Assembly: GCA_030635565.1 (NCBI GenBank)
Contig: DAOVYP010000113.1
Coordinates: 1 to 7,158, forward strand
Reading direction: 5' to 3'
Source of the DNA: Spirochaeta sp.
GTDB taxonomy: Bacteria > Spirochaetota > Spirochaetia > DSM-2461
DNA length: 7,158 nt
Positions within the stretch are counted from its first letter, which is position 1; the number at the start of each line of letters is the position of its first letter. The position numbers were made by a program, and so were the translations under genes. Positions 5,390 through 7,158 of the stretch are shown piece after piece. The notes under the pieces were generated by a model that saw nothing but the letters and a program-made list of their open reading frames with translations, did no database searches and was not told where the DNA came from.

Positions 5390-6557
5390 TCTTTCGCTCT
5401 ACATTCATATCCCCTTCTGTGTAAAACGCTGCCGTTATTGCGACTTCTACAGTGAAACAGGAGCTGGAGTTGAACTCATCGATAAAACCCTGAATGCTCT
5501 GTTATTATCCCTGGATGTATCAATTCGCCGCCTCAAACCGGAAAATATCGGTACTGTATTTATCGGCGGAGGTACGCCGAGCATCATAGCTCCTGCATCT
5601 CTTGATCGATTTCTCAGGATATTGAATTCGCGAATCGGAAAGGTGAGTGAATTCAGTGTTGAAGTGAATCCGGAATCACTTTCCAGAGATTTACTGGAAG
5701 TTCTCTCTGCTAATAATGTGAATAGAATCAGTATGGGTGTTCAGACATATGATGCCGATCTGCTCTCGTGGCTGGGTCGCCCTGCCGGTGTCGAGGCTCT
5801 GGACCGGGCCGACAACATGTTGGAGAAGTATTGGCAGGGACGTTTGAGCCGTGATCTTCTTGCTTCACTGCCGGGTAAACCTGACAGACTCCAGAAAGAT
5901 CTGAATCGAGCCCTTATCGGAGAACCGGGACACCTGTCACTTTATGAGTTGACCGTAGAACCCGGGACACCCCTTGCCGGCAGCCTGGAAGATCTGAAGC
6001 AACTGCCTGATGAACAATCGGCACTGGATGAATGGTTCACGGCTATGAGTTTTATGGCGGAACGAGGTTATGATCGATATGAGATTTCCAATTTTGCCCG
6101 TAAAGGAGATGAGTCACGGCATAATCTCACCTACTGGCGAATGCGCCCCTATCTCGGCATCGGACCGGGGGCTGCTTCAACAGTTCCACTGGACGATAGA
6201 ATTATTCGAAGGCAGGAAAAACGGGATCTGATTTCCTGGTTATCTAACCCCACAGGTTCTTATACTGAATCGATTCTGACATCAGAAGAACTGGCTCTCG
6301 AACACTTCATGATGGGACTGCGTACATCAGAAGGACTGTCGGTAAATCGATTCCGGGCCGTTTTCGGGATGGAACCGGCGGAAGCTGTACCCTGTACCGT
6401 AGACAGATGGGTGAGTTCCGGCATGCTGATTTCGGATTCAGCATCACTCAGGCCGACAAGCGAGGGTATGGATCTTCTGGAATCGGTTCTCAGTGACATT
6501 GCCGTCGAATCCGGCAAGACCCGGTGGCCGGATCTTTGCCTGTGGCCCCAGCCTTGA
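5373..6557 (+). CDS. hemW: Radical SAM protein HemW (heme chaperone, formerly called coproporphyrinogen III oxidase-like)
   Basis: HemW binds heme and delivers it to membrane respiratory proteins; it resembles HemN but is not the oxidase. From TTG at 5373 the product is 394 residues, the normal size, beginning MANLTDLSLYIHIPFC, so the conserved SLYIHIPFC sits at the expected distance. The longer open frame from 5154 lies inside the signal peptidase gene and is rejected. The 4Fe-4S motif is CVKRCRYC (C16, C20, C23). GGGTPS (65-70), EVNPES (97-102), RISMGVQTYDADLLSWLGR (118-136), YEISNFARKGDESRHNLTYW (236-255, with the HNxxYW signature) and YLGIGPGAAS follow. Departures are GRPAG where GRxH is usual, and GAAS where GAHS is usual. 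No Shine-Dalgarno is evident; the overlap with the upstream gene suggests coupling. Confidence 0.93.
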   Translation: MANLTDLSLYIHIPFCVKRCRYCDFYSETGAGVELIDKTLNALLLSLDVSIRRLKPENIGTVFIGGGTPSIIAPASLDRFLRILNSRIGKVSEFSVEVNPESLSRDLLEVLSANNVNRISMGVQTYDADLLSWLGRPAGVEALDRADNMLEKYWQGRLSRDLLASLPGKPDRLQKDLNRALIGEPGHLSLYELTVEPGTPLAGSLEDLKQLPDEQSALDEWFTAMSFMAERGYDRYEISNFARKGDESRHNLTYWRMRPYLGIGPGAASTVPLDDRIIRRQEKRDLISWLSNPTGSYTESILTSEELALEHFMMGLRTSEGLSVNRFRAVFGMEPAEAVPCTVDRWVSSGMLISDSASLRPTSEGMDLLESVLSDIAVESGKTRWPDLCLWPQP

Positions 6558-6588
6558 CCCCTCTTCCGGGGCCGTGATAATCTTTTTT
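6544..6588 (+). terminator. Weak candidate terminator after hemW
   Basis: GGCCCC (6544-6549) can pair with GGGGCC (6568-6573), and a T6 run follows at 6583-6588, nine bases beyond the stem. A shorter CCCC/GGGG hairpin (6558-6561 with 6568-6571) competes. The gap between stem and T-run is larger than in a typical intrinsic terminator, so the call is weak. Confidence 0.3.
6554..6581 (+). promoter_or_regulatory. Candidate promoter for the structured RNA and/or yebC
   Basis: TTGACC (6554-6559), a 16-base spacer and GATAAT (6576-6581) form a good sigma-70-like pair overlapping the hemW stop codon. The predicted start is near 6588. That places about 247 bases of leader before yebC, containing the folded region at 6632-6771. 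Confidence 0.55.
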
Positions 6589-6631
6589 AATATATTTCAT
6601 TTGCCCAAGAGGATCTTTCGAAAATCGTGGA

Positions 6632-6771
6632 TTTGGGTCGCATGAAAGGCCCGGCGGAGCACGGAAAGCGCAGTGCAGCAGAGCTACATGACCTGGTCGG
6701 TTGCATACAACCTGCTCGGCCATGCATCCAGTGTCATTTCGAGCCCCGTCGAACGCCGCATGCAGGCCAAA
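6632..6771 (+). ncRNA. Candidate structured RNA or structured yebC leader, class unknown
   Basis: No protein gene is convincing here, but pairing is extensive. Outer stem: UUU 6632-6634 with AAA 6769-6771; GGUC 6636-6639 with GGCC 6765-6768; GCAUG 6640-6644 with CAUGC 6759-6763; CGGCG 6652-6656 with CGCCG 6754-6758; ACGG 6661-6664 with CCGU 6746-6749. A large internal loop follows (6665-6687 and 6738-6745). Terminal stem: AUGAC CUGG 6688-6696 with CCAG-U-GUCAU 6728-6737. It is capped by the hairpin GGUUG-CAUA-CAACC 6699-6712. Stem, open centre and terminal stem resemble the shape of 6S RNA, but I recognise no conserved 6S sequence. It is read without an obvious strong terminator before yebC, so it may equally be a leader that regulates yebC. 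Pairings were found by hand. Confidence 0.4.
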
Positions 6772-6822
6772 GGCGCATTTTTAAAAGAGCCTCCAATAAA
6801 AGAATAATACTCGTGCCGTTGA

Positions 6823-6828
6823 AAGGAG
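6823..6828 (+). promoter_or_regulatory. Shine-Dalgarno of yebC within a palindrome
   Basis: AAGGAG stands 6 bases before the ATG at 6835, the strongest ribosome binding site in the window. It lies within the 11-base inverted repeat AGGAGTCTCCT (6824-6834) that abuts the start codon. Confidence 0.8.
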
Positions 6829-6834
6829 TCTCCT

Positions 6835-7158
6835 ATGTCAGGCCATAGCAAGTGGCATACAATCAAGCACAAAAAAGGCGCCAACGACGCCAAGCGAGGA
6901 AAGCTATTCACCAAGATCATCAGAGAGATCATGGTTGCGGCCAGAACAGGCGGAGGGGATCCCAACGCCAATGCAGGATTGAGAACGGCACTTCTCAAAG
7001 CTAAAAGCGCCAACATGCCCAAAGACAACATCGAGCGAGCTATAAAAAAAGGAACCGGGGAATCAGGTGATATCGAGTATCACGAGATGGTTTATGAAGC
7101 CTACGCTCCCGGCGGAGTTGCGCTGCTAATAGATGTTCTGACGGACAACAGGAATCGA
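6835..7158 (+). CDS. yebC: YebC/PmpR family protein (TACO1-like), N-terminal part
   Basis: The open frame runs from ATG 6835 to the right edge, 108 codons of a family usually about 240-250 residues long. It begins [20 protein letters not shown], the diagnostic start of YebC proteins, and continues [55 protein letters not shown], then [22 protein letters not shown]. That covers the N-terminal helical domain and the beginning of the second domain. Members have been described as transcriptional regulators and, more recently, as translation factors that relieve ribosome stalling at proline-rich stretches. A strong AAGGAG six bases upstream fixes the start. It is preceded by a roughly 250-base structured region with its own promoter-like element, so it is probably not simply co-transcribed with hemW. 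In many bacteria ruvC lies downstream, but nothing beyond 7158 can be seen. Confidence 0.97.
   Translation, partial: MSGHSKWHTIKHKKGANDAKRGKLFTKIIREIMVAARTGGGDPNANAGLRTALLKAKSANMPKDNIERAIKKGTGESGDIEYHEMVYEAYAPGGVALLIDVLTDNRNR

Noticed and set aside
6627..6848. 73-codon plus-strand frame and two minus-strand frames before yebC
   Set aside because: No homology pattern, no ribosome binding site, and they run through the paired RNA segments and into the yebC start.
1..7158. CRISPR array, transposase or inverted-repeat insertion sequence
   Set aside because: No regularly spaced repeats and no transposase coding were found on reading both strands.

Overview
The window is about 7.2 kb of bacterial chromosome holding five complete protein genes, two partial ones (one at each edge) and a tmRNA gene. 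The gene content is housekeeping: SmpB, tmRNA, two signal peptidases, HemW and YebC. The best taxonomic guess is a spirochaete (Spirochaetota). The reasons are a membrane protein combining a PEGA domain with a sulfatase-modifying-factor-like domain, tandem type I signal peptidases beside hemW, and a tmRNA tag ending in ALAMAA. This is inference from protein style and was not tested by any search.

Region 1 (1-883) reads on the minus strand. It holds the N-terminal 269 codons of a tyrosine recombinase that runs off the left edge, a short control region with a tandem 10-bp direct repeat, and a strong hairpin terminator. It lies immediately downstream of the tmRNA 3' end, a classic integration target for islands and prophages. 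Bases 1-883 are therefore most simply the int-bearing end of an integrated element.

Region 2 (884-3555), also on the minus strand, carries ssrA (tmRNA), smpB and a PEGA/SUMF-like membrane protein, transcribed in the order PEGA protein, smpB, ssrA. SmpB binds tmRNA and both are needed for trans-translation ribosome rescue, so their adjacency is functional. ssrA has its own promoter. Both protein genes have promoter-like elements almost touching the ATG, no Shine-Dalgarno, and similar lysine-rich (A-rich) starts, which suggests leaderless or nearly leaderless mRNAs.

Region 3 (3615-6557) runs divergently on the plus strand. It is a tight cluster of lepB-like 1, lepB-like 2 and hemW, with overlaps of 4 bases (GTGA) and about 17 bases that indicate translational coupling. 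The two signal peptidases are diverged from each other: one carries a roughly 100-residue insertion and the other an atypical serine box.

Region 4 (6558-7158) is a 277-base intergenic region followed by the first 108 codons of yebC. The intergenic region contains a good promoter-like element and a long stem / internal loop / stem structure that no protein gene explains. It is either a small RNA of 6S-like overall shape or a structured 5' leader of yebC, and it is the most interesting unexplained signal here.
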